A stretch of 64,000 nt of DNA from Verrucomicrobiota bacterium (GCA_027493615.1 JAOSKK010000001.1:967749-1031748), one strand, 5' to 3'. Shown: positions 10,497 to 21,504, numbered from the stretch's first letter. Notes: a model not told the origin generated them from the letters alone. A program made the numbers and translations.

Positions 10497-10858
10497 ATGC
10501 AAGGTCGCCGTCACGCGCGCGTCCGTGAATTGCTCAAGCGGGAGCTGAGCGCCATCCTCCTGCGCGAGTTGCCTCCTGGCCAGAACGGCCTGCTGGCCGT
10601 GAACGAGGTGGTGGTGGCCGGCGACCTCAAACGCGCCACCGCCTATATCGGCATCGTGGGCACGGCGGAGCAACAGCAGCGCGCGCTGGGGCTGCTCAAG
10701 GAACATCGGCTCCGGCTGCAGGGGCTCCTGGGTCACGCCGTGGCCCTCAAGTTCACCCCCGAACTGCGTTTCGTCATCGACGACGCCATCGCCCGGGGAA
10801 TCGCGTCCTCGAGATCCTCGACGATCTCGAGAAGACCCTGCCTTCCGAGGCCCCCTGA
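10497..10858 (+). CDS. rbfA: Ribosome-binding factor A (one frame break near the end)
   Basis: RbfA is a small KH-like factor for 30S maturation and 16S 5'-end processing. The start ATG at 10497 lies 32 bp after infB. The body reads RVRELLKRELSAILLREL, VVVAGDLKRATAYIGIVG and LKFTPELRFVIDDAIARG, matching the family including the terminal PELRF/DDxIARG block. The frame slips near 10797. The corrected frame ends NRVLEILDDLEKTLPSEAP with a stop at 10856-10858, the expected length of about 120 residues. Confidence 0.88.
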
Positions 10859-10898
10859 GGCCCGGCGTCCGCCCGGCCATACCTGGTAGCTGTCGCTC

Positions 10899-11890
10899 AT
10901 GAAACCCCGTCCCCAGATTGCGGTTCGCATCCTCGAAGCCCTTAAGAACACCACCACCATCTGCATCGTTGGCCACGGTCGTCCGGACGGAGACTGCGTG
11001 GGGTCCCAGATCGCGCTGGCCCTGGCCCTTCAAGCGGAGGGCAAGCAGGTCACGGTGTGGAACGAAGACCCGGCCCCCACCAAGCTGCGGTTCCTCGATC
11101 CCGACCGCCTGCTCCAGGCGCCGGTGCCGGGCCGACGCTTCGACTGCGTGATCGCCCTCGACTCGGCCTGTCCGGAACGGCTGGGCACCGTGCGCGACTG
11201 CATCCAGGACCGCGGCCTGCTCATCAACATCGATCACCACACCAGCAACACCCGCTTCGGCGACATCAACTGGGTCAGCCGCCGCGAGCCGTCGACCGGC
11301 GAGCTCGTTTTCCGCCTGCTGAAATACGCCGGGTGGCCGGTCACCCCGCGGATCGCTGATTGCCTCTTCGCTGCCGTTTCAACGGACACGGGTTCCTTCC
11401 AGTACGCCTCGACCCGCTCGTCGACGTTCGCCATGGCGGGGGAACTGGTGAAGCGCGGGGCCAACGTCGGCCGGGTGTGCCACGAGGTGTACCAGTCTTA
11501 TTCCCTCGCCCGGCTGCGCCTGGTGCGCCATGTCTACCTGCATTTCCACCTGACCCACGGCAATCGCACCGCGTACTTCTGGCTCAAGCCGGCCGACTTC
11601 GCGCGCACCGGTTCGGAACGTTCCGACGCCGAGGGCCTCATCGACCACATCCGGGCCATTGAGCCCGTGGTGGTCGCGTGCGCCTTCGAGGAGGTGGAGC
11701 CGAACCTCGTGCGCCTGAGCCTCCGCTCGAAAAGTCCCGCCGTGGACGTCAATCAGGTCGCGTCCCGTTTCGGCGGGGGCGGTCACCCGGGGCGGCGGGG
11801 GCGCGGATTCCCGGCAAACCCCTGGCGGTCCAGCGCCGTGTCCTCAACGCGATCAAGAAGGCCCTCGCCCTCACCCCCCGATGCCCCTGA
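10899..11890 (+). CDS. nrnA: DHH-family phosphoesterase, NrnA-like oligoribonuclease/pAp phosphatase
   Basis: Starts ATG 10899. DHH motifs are in order: [17 protein letters not shown] (motif I), [12 protein letters not shown] (II), NIDHHTSN (III), and [14 protein letters not shown]. The C-terminal DHHA1 domain has [21 protein letters not shown]. NrnA degrades short RNA oligomers and dephosphorylates pAp. It commonly sits between rbfA and truB, as here. The frame breaks near 11780 just after GGGGH. The corrected frame gives [19 protein letters not shown] and stops at 11888-11890, overlapping the truB start by 10 bp. Confidence 0.88.
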
Positions 11891-12604
11891 CCACTTACGA
11901 TCCGTTCGACGGAGCTCTGCTCGTGGACAAGCCCTCGGGGCCCACTTCGCATGATGTCGTGGACCGCCTTCGCCGGCGTTTCGGCATCAAGAAGGTCGGC
12001 CACGCGGGCACGCTTGATCCGGAACGCCACCGGCCTTCTCATCCTGCTCCTGGGCCGTGGCACGCGGTTGTCCGAGAAGTTGATGTCGGCCGACAAGGCG
12101 TACGAAGGCACGCTCAAACTGGGCGAGACGACGGACAGCTACGATGCCGACGGTGCGGTGACGGCCACGGCGTCGGTTCCGCCACTGACCCTGGAGGCGC
12201 TCAACGCCGCCGCCGAAACGTTCGTGGGGGATCTGCTCCAGACTCCACCCATGGTTTCCGCCGCCAAGGTGGGCGGCGTGCCGCTCTACAAGCTGGCGCG
12301 CAAAGGGGTCGAGGTGGAACGCAAGCCGCGGCTGGTCCACGTGTACAAGTTCCGGTTCAGCGATTACCAGCCGCCGATCGGTTCCTTCCGGGTGGCGTGC
12401 ACGAAGGGCACCTATGTGCGGAGCCTGGCGCATGAGTTGGGCCAGAAGCTCGGGTGCGGCGCCCATCTGGCCACACTGCGGCGGGTGGCTTCGGGCCGGT
12501 TCCTGGTCCGCGACGCGATCCCTTACCCGGACGTGCTCGAGCTTGGTCCGGGCGAACTGGCGGCACGGGTGATCCCGTTCCTGAAACTGGCGGCCGCCGA
12601 ATAG
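11881..12604 (+). CDS. truB: tRNA pseudouridine(55) synthase TruB (one frame break)
   Basis: Makes pseudouridine 55 in the T loop of tRNA. ATG 11881 overlaps the nrnA stop. The N-terminus is [20 protein letters not shown], with the catalytic block [10 protein letters not shown]. The frame breaks near 12020 and continues [58 protein letters not shown] and the C-terminal [17 protein letters not shown]. The catalytic Asp lies in GTLDP before the break. All conserved blocks are present. Confidence 0.92.
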
Positions 12605-12620
12605 GGCAGGGCAGGGGGCC

Positions 12621-13576
12621 TTGAAGACCATCCGCCAGCCCTCCGAGCTTGTGGCCGCCGGCCGGCCGGTGGCGGTGGCGATCGGTGTCTTTGACGGGGT
12701 ACACCTGGGCCACCGCGCGGTCATCGGTCGAATGATCGCCACAGCGCGTCAGCGGGCCGGCCTGGGTGTGGTGGTCACCTTTGACCGGCACCCAAATGCG
12801 GTCGTCGCGCCCGACCGCACGCCCCCGGCGCTGCAATCGCTGGCGCAACGGCTCCGGGTGTTTGCCGAACTCGGGGCCGACGCCACGTGGTGCATCTGCT
12901 TTGACGCGGCCTTCAGCCGCCACACGGGCGAGCAGTTTGTCCGTGACCTGGTGCAGGGGTTCGGGGGTGTCACGGCGGTTTGTGTGGGCAGCGGGTTTCA
13001 GTTCGGCCACCGCCGGCAGGGGAACGTGGCCCTGCTCGAACGGCTCGGGGCCGAACTGGGCTTCGTGACCGAGGCCGTCGAGCCATTGCGAGTTGACGGC
13101 CAGGTCGTCAGCAGCACGCTCGTGCGCGAGCTCATCGGTCGGGGGCACTCGAGGCGGCCGGGCGGCTGCTCGGACGTCCCTACGCCTTGGCGGGTGAAGT
13201 CGTCCGCGGCGCCCAGCTCGGGCGTCAGCTCGGCTTTCCGACGGCCAATTTGGACGTGAGCGGGCGGGTGCTGCCCCCGCGCGGGGTTTACGCCGCGCAG
13301 GTGTTTCAGCCGGAAGGGATCCGCGGAGCGGTCGTGAATCTCGGCGTGCGGCCGACGGTCGACGCCCACCCGGCGGTGCCGCACCTCGAGGTGCACTTGT
13401 TGGACACGCACCGGGATCTTTACGGCCAGGAACTCGAGGTCGTGCCGGTGGCGCGGCTTCGGGATGAAATCCGGTTCGACTCGCTCGAAGCGCTCCGGGC
13501 CCAGATTGCGCGCGACGTGATCGAGGCGCGTCGGGTTCTGCAGCTACCGCCGGCCCCCGACGCGCCCGCAGACTGA
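12621..13576 (+). CDS. ribF: Bifunctional riboflavin kinase/FAD synthetase (one frame break)
   Basis: Converts riboflavin to FMN and FAD. Start TTG 12621, 16 bp after truB, with a purine-rich AGGGGG ahead. The N-terminal adenylyltransferase half has AIGVFDGVHLGHRAVIGRM, VVTFDRHPN, FGHRRQGN and SSTLVRELIGRG. The frame breaks near 13150. The riboflavin kinase half then reads LGRPYALAGEVVRGAQLGRQ, LGFPTANLD, PPRGVYAAQV and NLGVRPTV. Length and domain order are normal once the break is corrected. Last gene of the translation cluster. Confidence 0.92.
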
Positions 13577-13656
13577 GATGCCGCCGGGGACCGGCACGGA
13601 AAAAGCTGAACGTCCGGGCTGGAGCTCGTGTCCATGAGCGCGTAGGATCGCCGCCC

Positions 13657-14646
13657 ATGAATTCTGGAATCACGGCCATCAACGCCGAGGTGCAGCAGGC
13701 CAGCCAGTTCTTGCCGCCGTTGCTGGCGGAGATCGGCAAGGTCATTGTCGGCCAGAAATACCTGGTCGAACGCCTGGTCATCGGGCTGCTGGCCAACGGC
13801 CATGTGCTGCTCGAAGGGGTGCCCGGCCTGGCGAAGACGCTCGCCGTCAAGACGCTTGCGGCCTGCCTGGACGTCAAGTTCGCGCGGCTGCAGTTCACGC
13901 CGGACATGTTGCCGGCGGATGTGGTGGGCACGCAGATCTACGTGCCTGGTGAGCGCAAGTTCGCCGTCCGCCAGGGCCCGATCTTTGCCCACCTGATCCT
14001 GGCCGACGAGATCAACCGGGCACCCGCGAAGGTGCAGAGCGCGTTGCTGGAGGCGATGCAGGAGAAGCAGGTCACCATCGGGGACCAGAGCTTCAAGCTG
14101 GAGGAACCCTTCCTGGTGCTGGCCACGCAGAACCCCATCGAGCAGGAGGGCACCTACCCCTTGCCCGAGGCGCAGGTGGACCGGTTCATGTTGAAGCTGC
14201 GGATCGGTTACCCGACACGCGAGGAGGAACGGCAGATTCTCGATTCCATGGCGCGCACCAGCGGCCAGCCCGCCGCCCACGCGGTGGTCCAGCCGAAGGC
14301 CATCCTCGAGGCGCGCGAGGTGCTGAACCACGTGTATGTGGACGACAAGGTGAAGGACTACATCGTGGACCTGGTCTGCTGCACCCGCGAGCCGGACCGC
14401 TACAAGATCCCGGTGAAGGACTTCATCCAACTGGGCGCTTCGCCCCGCGCCACCATCGCCCTCACGCTCTGCGCCAAGGCCCACGCGTTCCTCCGCGGAC
14501 GCGGTTACGTCACGCCGCAAGACGTCAAGACCATCGGCATGGACGTCCTTCGCCATCGCGTCGCCATCACCTATGAGGCCGAGGCGGAGGAGAAGACGCC
14601 GGAGAGCGTGATCCAGCGCATCTTCGACGAACTGCCGGTGCCTTGA
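13657..14646 (+). CDS. MoxR-family AAA+ ATPase
   Basis: An intact 329-residue MoxR ATPase. The Walker A variant is GVPGLAKT at residues 54-61, Walker B is LILADEINRAP near 111-121, sensor region LATQNPIEQEGTYPLPEAQ, and the C-terminal lid contains KDFIQLGASPRATIAL. MoxR proteins act as chaperone-like ATPases with VWA-domain partners. Here it opens the Bat operon, six bases ahead of the DUF58 gene, so the VWA proteins downstream are the likely partners. Confidence 0.93.
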   Translation: MNSGITAINAEVQQASQFLPPLLAEIGKVIVGQKYLVERLVIGLLANGHVLLEGVPGLAKTLAVKTLAACLDVKFARLQFTPDMLPADVVGTQIYVPGERKFAVRQGPIFAHLILADEINRAPAKVQSALLEAMQEKQVTIGDQSFKLEEPFLVLATQNPIEQEGTYPLPEAQVDRFMLKLRIGYPTREEERQILDSMARTSGQPAAHAVVQPKAILEAREVLNHVYVDDKVKDYIVDLVCCTREPDRYKIPVKDFIQLGASPRATIALTLCAKAHAFLRGRGYVTPQDVKTIGMDVLRHRVAITYEAEAEEKTPESVIQRIFDELPVP

Positions 14647-14652
14647 GGTGCG

Positions 14653-15610
14653 ATGATCCCCCGCGAGATCCTCAAGAAGATCCGGCTGATCGAGCTGCGC
14701 ACGACGCGGCTGGTGAGCGAAACCCTCGCCGGCCAGTACCACAGCGTCTTCAAGGGGCAGGGGATGAACTTCGACGAGGTCCGGGAGTACCAGCCCGGCG
14801 ATGACGTGCGGGCCATCGACTGGAATGTCACCGCGCGGATGGACCACCCATTCATCAAGAAGTTTGTCGAGGAACGCGAGCTCACCGTCATGTTGGTGGT
14901 CGACCTCAGCGGCTCGGGCCTCTTCGGCTCCGGCGACCAGTCCAAGCGCGAGCTGGCGGCGGAAATCGCCTCCGTGCTTGCCTTCTCCGCCATCCGGAAC
15001 AGCGACAAGGTCGGCCTCCTGCTGTTCACCGACACGATCGAGAAGTTCATCCCGCCGCGCAAAGGCCGCAGCCACGTCCTGCGGGTCATCCGCGACATCC
15101 TCTGCTACGAACCGCGCCGCGCCGGAACGGACCTGAACGTCGCCCTGGAGTTCCTCGGCCGCGTGCTGCCGCACCGCGCCATCGTCGTGGTGCTGTCCGA
15201 TTTCCTCGGGCAAAGCACCCCCGACGCGCCGGGGCATGGCCGCTCACCTGCGGCGAAGCGTGATCCTGTCGGAAACCCTCGGACAGGCCTCCCTCACGGC
15301 GCTGCGCCAGGCCAACCGCCGCCACGATGTCGTCGCGGTGCAGATCACCGACCGGTTCGAGCTGGAACTGCCGAACCTCGGGTTCCTCGTGCTGAAGGAT
15401 GCGGAAACCGGCGAGGTGATCGAGGTGAATTCGGGTGATGAACGGCGCCGCGCGGCCTTCGCCCGCCGTCAGGCCGAACGGCAGCGCGATCTCCGTCGAC
15501 TCTTCTCCTCGGCCGGCATCGACTCGATCCAGCTCCGCACGGACCGGCCCTACGCGGCGGAGTTGGGCCGGTTCTTCGAGACGCGCGAGAAGCGGCGGCG
15601 GCACGGCTGA
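14653..15610 (+). CDS. DUF58 domain protein of the Bat operon (one frame break)
   Basis: Begins MIPREILKKIRLIELRTTRL. The DUF58 signature FKGQGMNFDEVREYQPGDDV is followed by RAIDWNVTARMDHPFIKKF. A VWA-like strand LTVMLVVDLSGSGLFGS carries a metal-site DLSGS. The frame shifts near 15228 and resumes LRQANRRHDVVAVQITDRFE, stopping at 15610 after FFETREKRRRHG. In Bat operons the DUF58 protein sits between MoxR and the membrane VWA proteins and is thought to work with them in envelope stress tolerance; its biochemical role is unknown. Confidence 0.87.
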
Positions 15611-15618
15611 ACCTTTCC

Positions 15619-16265
15619 ATGGCGGCGATCCCAACGAACCTCCCCGCGCTGCCCCCGGTCCGACGGATGCCGGCAGCGTGGCGGCCGCGGACATCCGCGA
15701 CGCGCGACCGCCGGTGCCGATCCCGAACCTCTGGACCTGGCTGTTGGGAGCGGTGCTGCTGGGCGCACTGGCCGCCGCGGCTTTCCATGCCTGGCGACGC
15801 TATCGGCGCGAGCGCCAACGGCCCCCGCCGGCTCTCGTGATCCCGCCCTACCGCCGCGCGCTCGAGAGGTTGCGGGCCGCCCTGGATCTGGTGCATGACC
15901 CGGAACGGTTTTGCGTCGCCGTGTCGGCCGCGGTGCGCTGGTACCTCGAAGAACGGTTTCAGTTGCGGGCACCGGAGCGCACGACCGAGGAGTTTCTCGT
16001 GGAACTGCAGCAGCATGAACAACTGAGCGACCGGCAGCGCACGCTGCTGGGCGATTTCCTCACCCGCTGTGATCTGGTGAAGTTCGCGCGTTACGAGCCG
16101 GCGGAGCCGGAGTTGCGCGAGTTGCACGGCGCGGCGACGCGGTTGGTCGAGGAGACCGAGCCCTTGTTGAACCCGGCGCTTTCCGCCGGCCCGCCTGCCC
16201 CGCCTGCCGCCCCGCCCACCACGGTCGCGCCGGCGGCTGCGTCGGCGGCCACCCCGAGTCCCTGA
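15619..16265 (+). CDS. DUF4381-like membrane protein of the Bat operon
   Basis: Starts ATG 15619, eight bases after the DUF58 stop. A break near 15658 joins the first residues (MAAIPTNLPALPP) to the long frame. One membrane helix NLWTWLLGAVLLGALAAAAF is followed by a basic stretch and a cytoplasmic helical domain with RRALERLRAALDLVHDPERF and FLTRCDLVKFARYEP. This order, one helix then a CDxVKFAR-type motif, is typical of the small protein between DUF58 and BatA in these clusters. The C-terminus is Pro/Ala-rich. Function unknown. Confidence 0.7.
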
Positions 16266-16266
16266 C

Positions 16267-17262
16267 ATGCGGTTTGCCCATCCCTGGTTTCTGTTGTTGC
16301 TGCTGGCGCTCCCGCTGCTGGCCTGGCTGCGGGGCCGGCGCGGCGGGCAACCGGCGTTCCTCTATTCGTCGGTGGGGTTGGTGAAGGGGATCAGCGGGGT
16401 GACGCGTTCGCCGGCTCGCGCGATCCTGGCCCGGCTGCGCTGGGTGGCGCTGGCGCTGCTGATCGTGGGGTTGGCCCGGCCGCAACGGGGTGCGGGGGAG
16501 AGTCCGGTGCGGGCCAGCGGCGTGGACATCGTGGTCGCGTTGGACCTGTCCGGCAGCATGATCTCGGAGGATTTCTTGGTCGCCGGCAACCGGGTCAACC
16601 GCCTGGTGGTGGCCAAGGACGTCCTGCGCGAGTTCATTCGCAAACGCTCGAACGACCGGATTGGACTCGTGGCCTTCGCGCGCCACCCTTACGTCGTGGC
16701 GCCGCCCACGCTCGACCACGACTTCGTCCTCGAGCACGTGCAACACCTCACGATCGGCACCATCGAGGACGGCACCGCCATCGGGGCCGGTCTGATGGCG
16801 GCGTTGAACCGGTTGCGTGACGGACCAGCGCGCAGCAAGATCGTGATCCTGATGACCGACGGTCAGAACAACGCCGGCAAGGTGCCGCCGCTCACCGCCG
16901 CCGAGGCGGCCGAGGCGCTGGGCATCAAGGTCTATACCATCGGCGTCGGCACGCGTGGCAAGGCGCCGGTGCCGTACCAGGACGCGTTCGGCAACAAGCG
17001 CTACCGCGACGTGGACGTCGACATTGACGAAGACACCCTCCAGCAAATCGCCCGGCGGACCGGGGGCGAGTACTTCCGGGCGGACAGCACCGACACGCTG
17101 CGCCAGATCTACGCGCGGATCGACCAGCTCGAGCGGACGGAGGCCACGCTCAAGAAGTACCAGTACTACGCCGAGCTTTTTCCGTGGGTGGTGCTCCCGG
17201 GCTGGGTGCTCCTCATGCTCGAGATCATCCTGAGCAATACCGTGTGGCGCCGATTGCCATGA
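16267..17262 (+). CDS. BatA-like membrane VWA-domain protein
   Basis: An intact 331-residue protein. An N-terminal helix pair (WFLLLLLALPLLAWL; LRWVALALLIVGLARPQ) is followed by a VWA domain with the metal-ion-dependent adhesion site ALDLSGSMIS at residues 91-100, GTAIGAGLMAALNRL and VILMTDGQNNAGK. A C-terminal helix FPWVVLPGWVLLMLEIILS closes it. This is the BatA topology: VWA domain outside the membrane between helices. The gene overlaps the next VWA gene by 4 bp, which suggests coupled translation. Confidence 0.9.
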   Translation: MRFAHPWFLLLLLALPLLAWLRGRRGGQPAFLYSSVGLVKGISGVTRSPARAILARLRWVALALLIVGLARPQRGAGESPVRASGVDIVVALDLSGSMISEDFLVAGNRVNRLVVAKDVLREFIRKRSNDRIGLVAFARHPYVVAPPTLDHDFVLEHVQHLTIGTIEDGTAIGAGLMAALNRLRDGPARSKIVILMTDGQNNAGKVPPLTAAEAAEALGIKVYTIGVGTRGKAPVPYQDAFGNKRYRDVDVDIDEDTLQQIARRTGGEYFRADSTDTLRQIYARIDQLERTEATLKKYQYYAELFPWVVLPGWVLLMLEIILSNTVWRRLP

Positions 17263-19053
17263 CCTTCGCCAAGCCCGAAATGCTCTGGTTGCTGGCGGTC
17301 ACCGCACCGCTGCTCACCTGGTTTCTGATCTGGGCCTGGCGCAAACGGCAGCAGCTCATTGCCCGCTTCGTCCAGTCGCGGCTCCTCGCGCAACTCACGG
17401 TCGGGGTCTCCAAGCGGCGGCAACAGGCCCGGCTCGCCCTGCTGGGACTGGCCAGCCTGCTCCTCCTGGTCGCCCTGGCCCGGCCGCAACTGGGGTTCGC
17501 CTGGGAAGAGGTGCACCAGCGCGGCCTCGATCTGTTCGTGGCGGTGGACACGTCGCGGAGCATGCTGGTGGCAGACGTGTCCCCGAACCGGCTCACCCGC
17601 GCCAAGCTCGCCGCGCTGGACTTGATGAAGCTGGCCCGCACCGACCGTCTGGCCCTCATCGCCTTCGCCGGCACCGCCTTTCTGCAATGTCCACTGACCC
17701 TGGACGACAATGCCTTCCAGCAGAGTGTCAACCTGCTGGACGTCGGCCTGCTGCCGCAAGGGGGCACAGCCATCGCACAGGCCATCGACGTCGCCCTCGC
17801 GGCCGCCAAGAGCAGCGGGGACAACTACAAGGCGTTGGTCCTGTTCACCGATGGCGAGGACTTCGGGGAGGACTTCAGCCAGGACGTGCTGGTGGCGGCC
17901 AACCGCGCGGCCGAGGCCGGTCTCAGGATCTTCCCGGTCGGCGTGGGCACCGCCACCGGCGATCGCATCCGCCTGGTCGACGAGCAGGGGCGCACCACCT
18001 ATGTGCTCGACGCGGCCGGTGAGCCCGTCGTCTCGAAGCTCAATGCCCCTCTCCTGCGCGAGTTGGCCGAGAAGACCGGCGGCGATTTCCTGCCGCTGAC
18101 CGGTGCGGACCCGATGCGGACGTTGTACGAAGCCCGGCTCGGGCGGTTGCCGAAGAGCGACGTCAGCACGCGCCTGCTGCGGCAATACCACGAGCGGTTC
18201 CAATGGCCCCTGGCCGTGGCGATCGGCCTTGCTCGTGCTCGAGCTCTTCCTCCCGGACCGCAAGCGGGTGCCGCGGCCGCCGGCTGCGCCGGCCGGGCGC
18301 GACGCGGCCTTTCCGGAGCGCGCCCGCCAAACGACCACGCTGCCTGCCGGTCCGGCCGCCGGGTTGGCCGCCACGATCCGAGTGTTCGTCCTCCTGCTGT
18401 TGCTCGGCGTCGGGTCTGTGCCGCTGGCGGCGTCGTCCGCGAGTGCGCTCAAGGCGTACGCCAAAGGCCGGTTTGACGAGGCGAGGCGCGAGTACGAGCG
18501 CCTGGTTGAGAAGCACCCGGACGACGCCCGGCTGCGGTTCAACGCCGGCACCGCTGCTTACCAGGCGGGGGATCTGACCACCGCCACAAACCACCTCATG
18601 GGGGCCACGCGCTCGACCGATCCGGCTCTCCTGCAGAACGTGTACTACAACCTTGGCAACGCCTTCTACCGGCTGGGCGAGAATGCTCCAGCACCGCCGG
18701 CCGCCATCGCCCTCTGGGAACAGGCCCTGCAGCACTATGACAGCGCGCTGAAACTCGACGCCGGGGATGGCGACGCCCGGTTCAACCGCGAATTCGTCCA
18801 GCAGCGCCTCGAAGCCCTCAAGCAGCAGCAGCAGCAGTCCCAAAACCCGTCGTCCGAACCGCCGCCCAAACGGGAGCCGAGCGAGGCCGGTCGCCAGGCA
18901 AAGGCCCAGGCCGATGCCGCCGTGCTTCGCAAGGAGTATCATCGCGCCTACGAGCTCATGACCGCCTTGTCCGAATCGGATCAAGCCTACTATGCCGACT
19001 ACCTCAAACGCCTCCAGGATGTGCTGGGCTTGGTGGATCCTGCCGGCCCTTAG
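17259..19053 (+). CDS. BatB-like VWA protein fused to a BatC-like TPR region (one frame break)
   Basis: Starts at ATG 17259 inside the batA stop. Two helices (MLWLLAVTAPLLTWFLIWAW; ARLALLGLASLLLLVALARP) precede a VWA domain with VAVDTSRSMLVADV near residue 95-108 and LVLFTDGEDFGEDF. The frame shifts near 18228, at the expected third helix (LLVLELFLPDRK). The following frame runs without a stop through another hydrophobic stretch and TPR repeats (AKGRFDEARREYERLVEKHP, NLGNAFYRLGENA) to 19053. So BatB and a BatC-type TPR domain appear fused in one protein, unless a lost stop is among the errors. Confidence 0.8.
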
Positions 19054-19669
19054 CCTGCTCGCCAGCCTCCCGGCAAACGCGCAGACCGCCCTCGAGTACT
19101 TCGACCGCGGGGTGACGAACTATGTCTTCCGCCGCCTCCCCGAAGCCACGCTCGCCGTCCGCACCGGCCTTGAGAAGTATCCGGAGGACCCCAACCTGAC
19201 ACGCCTGGCGGCGCTGCTCCGCGAGGAGGAGCAGAAGCAACAACAACAACAGCAGCAGCAGCAGGAACGCCAGGAGCAACAGGAGTCTCAGCCACAGGAA
19301 GAACAGGCCGGGCAGCAGCAAGAGCCTTCCAAGCCGCAGTCGAAGGAAGAGGAAGCCAAGGAACACCCACAACCGCAACCCCAGGACGCCCCGTCGTCCG
19401 AGCAACAGGACGCGTCCAAGGCGGGCCAGATGGGTGAGCAGAACGCGCCCAAGCCCGGGACCGAGCCGCCCGCACCGCAACCGGGCCAGGCCGATCACCG
19501 CGGCAACACCAACGCCCTGGCGTCCGCCTCATCCTCCGTCCCCTTGGGCCAGATGACCCCCGAACAGGCCCGACAGCTCCTCGAAGCCGCGCGGTTCGAC
19601 GAGCGGGCCTGGCAACTGCAACCGCCGACCGAGGCACGCCGCACCTCCCGCCCCATCCGTGACTGGTAA
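19019..19669 (+). CDS. Secreted TPR-type Bat-cluster protein with a glutamine-rich tail
   Basis: ATG 19019 lies inside the end of the previous gene and gives a signal peptide (WWILPALSLLASLPANA). A short TPR-like part follows (ALEYFDRGVTNYVFRRLPEA). Then comes a low-complexity Gln/Glu/Pro tail with runs such as KQQQQQQQQQQERQEQQ. The end SVPLGQMTPEQARQLLEAAR resembles the BatC C-terminus, which also ends in a helix after a charged linker. The 35-bp overlap with the upstream gene and 11-bp overlap with batD indicate one operon. Confidence 0.65.
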   Translation: MCWAWWILPALSLLASLPANAQTALEYFDRGVTNYVFRRLPEATLAVRTGLEKYPEDPNLTRLAALLREEEQKQQQQQQQQQERQEQQESQPQEEQAGQQQEPSKPQSKEEEAKEHPQPQPQDAPSSEQQDASKAGQMGEQNAPKPGTEPPAPQPGQADHRGNTNALASASSSVPLGQMTPEQARQLLEAARFDERAWQLQPPTEARRTSRPIRDW

Positions 19670-21504
19670 GCCGTCCATCGCGCCGCCCAACCCGACCGGG
19701 TCCTGCTCGTACCGAGCGGTCCCCCGGCCGCCCTGGCTTGGCCCGGCGGGCGGGTTGGGGCTGGCCTGGCTGCTGGTATGCCTGTGGGGCGGGGCTTCGG
19801 CGGCGGCGGCGAGCTTCCGGGCCGTGCTCGATCCGGCGACCGTTTACCAGGGGGCAGGCGGCGACGTTGGCGCTCATTTTCGAAGGGGCGCAGCCGGACA
19901 GTCTGCCGGCCCTGCCGCTGGTGCCGAACCTGACGTTTGGCGGCGGAGGGCGGGAGGAGCGGATCACGATCGTGAACGGCCGGCAGAGCGTGACGACGAC
20001 GTTCCGCTACACCGTGCTGGCCAATCAGCCGGGCGCGTACACGGTCCCGGCTATCATCGCCCATGTGGGCGGCCAGACCCTGGCCTCGCAACCGGTGCAG
20101 CTCACCGTGCTCCCCGCCGCGCCGCCCGGCCAACGCACCGAGGCACAGCCCGCGCGGGCGTTGCTGCAGTTGATGGTACCCCCGCACGAACGTGTTCGTG
20201 GGCGAGGTACTGCCCGTCGAGTTGAACCTGTATGCCATCAATCCGCGGCAGTTCGAGCTGGCGCCGCTCGAGGCGGAGGGGTGCACCGCCGGCAAGTCCG
20301 AACGGATCGAACCGGCCCGGGTGCCGATGAACGGCGTGCTCTACACCCGCACCGGCATGCGCACGACGGTGATTCCCGGCAAGGCGGGCAACTTGCAGCT
20401 CGGCCCGGCGTCGGGGCGGGTCCAGGTCGAGGTGCCCGTGGCGCGGCGGCGCACCGGCGATCCCTTCGAGGAGTTCTTCAACGACCCGTTCTTCAACCGC
20501 CGCTCGGAATTGATGGTTCTGGACGTGGCTTCCGAACCGCTGACGATCCAGGTGCAGCCCGTGCCCACCCGGGAGGCGCCGCCCACGTTCACCGGCGCGG
20601 TGGGGCAGTTCGTGCTCGAGGTCACGGCCGCGCCCACCAACGTCGCGGTGGGCGAGCCCATTCGGCTCCGGATCCAGGTGCGCGGGAAGGGCGCCTGGAA
20701 GCCCTGACGCTGCCTTCCTTCGATGACTGGCTCGATTTCCGCGTGTACCCGGCCGTCAGCCGCGTCGAGACCACCGACACCCTCGGGATCGAAGGCACGC
20801 GCATCTTCGAGCAGGACATCGTGCCGGGCAGCGTCGAAGTGCGGCAGGTGCCGCCACTGGTCTTCAGCTACTTCGACCCGATCGCGACGCGGTTTGTCTC
20901 CCTCACAAACCCGCCCATTCGGTTGATCGTCCGGCCGACGGCGCAGACGCGCGTCCTGGGAGGGGGCACAAGTGCGGAGACGGTTCCCAAGGAGATTGTG
21001 CACCTCAAGCCCCGTCTGGGGACGCTCGCCGTGCTGGCGCCACCGTTGGTGGCCCGGCCCTGGTTCCTCGGGCTCCAGGTGCTGCCGGTGCTGGCCTGGC
21101 TGGTGGCGCTGGCCCTGCGGCGTTGGCGGGAACACCTGGCGCGGAACCCCCGCCTGGTCCGCCGCCGTCAGGTGCGCCACCTGGTGACTGCCGGCCTCGA
21201 GGAACTCTCCCGACACGCCTCGGCCGGCGACGCGACGCGATTCTTCGCATTGGTGTTCCGACTTCTGCAGGAGCAGCTCGCCGAACGCCTCGACCTGCCC
21301 GCCGGCGCCATCACGGAAGCGGTACTCGACGAACGCCTGAAGTCGAAGGGGGTCCGGGCCGGCTTGCTGGCGGACCTGCATGGGCTCTTCCAGGCCTGCA
21401 ACCAGGCGCGATACGCGCCGGCTGGGACGGTCCAGGACTTGCGCCAGACCGCCGACACGGTCGGACGCGTCCTGCGTGAACTCCAGGGGGTCGAGGTGGC
21501 ATGA
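19659..21504 (+). CDS. BatD-like membrane protein (three frame breaks)
   Basis: A leader (LGLAWLLVCLWGGASAAAAS) begins the protein. The BatD beta-sandwich domain follows (LPLVPNLTFGGGGREERITI, FRYTVLANQPGAYTVPAI). It then has GEVLPVELNLYAINPRQFEL, DPFEEFFNDPFFNRRSELM and VAVGEPIRLRIQVRGKG, a membrane helix (FLGLQVLPVLAWLVALAL) and a helical C-terminal domain. Breaks near 19850, 20185 and 20690 split it over frames, but the segments follow the family order without loss. BatD is thought to be a periplasmic partner of the VWA proteins. Confidence 0.82.

Noticed and set aside
13577..13656. Terminator between ribF and moxR
   Set aside because: A short GC hairpin is possible but is not followed by a T tract on the plus strand.
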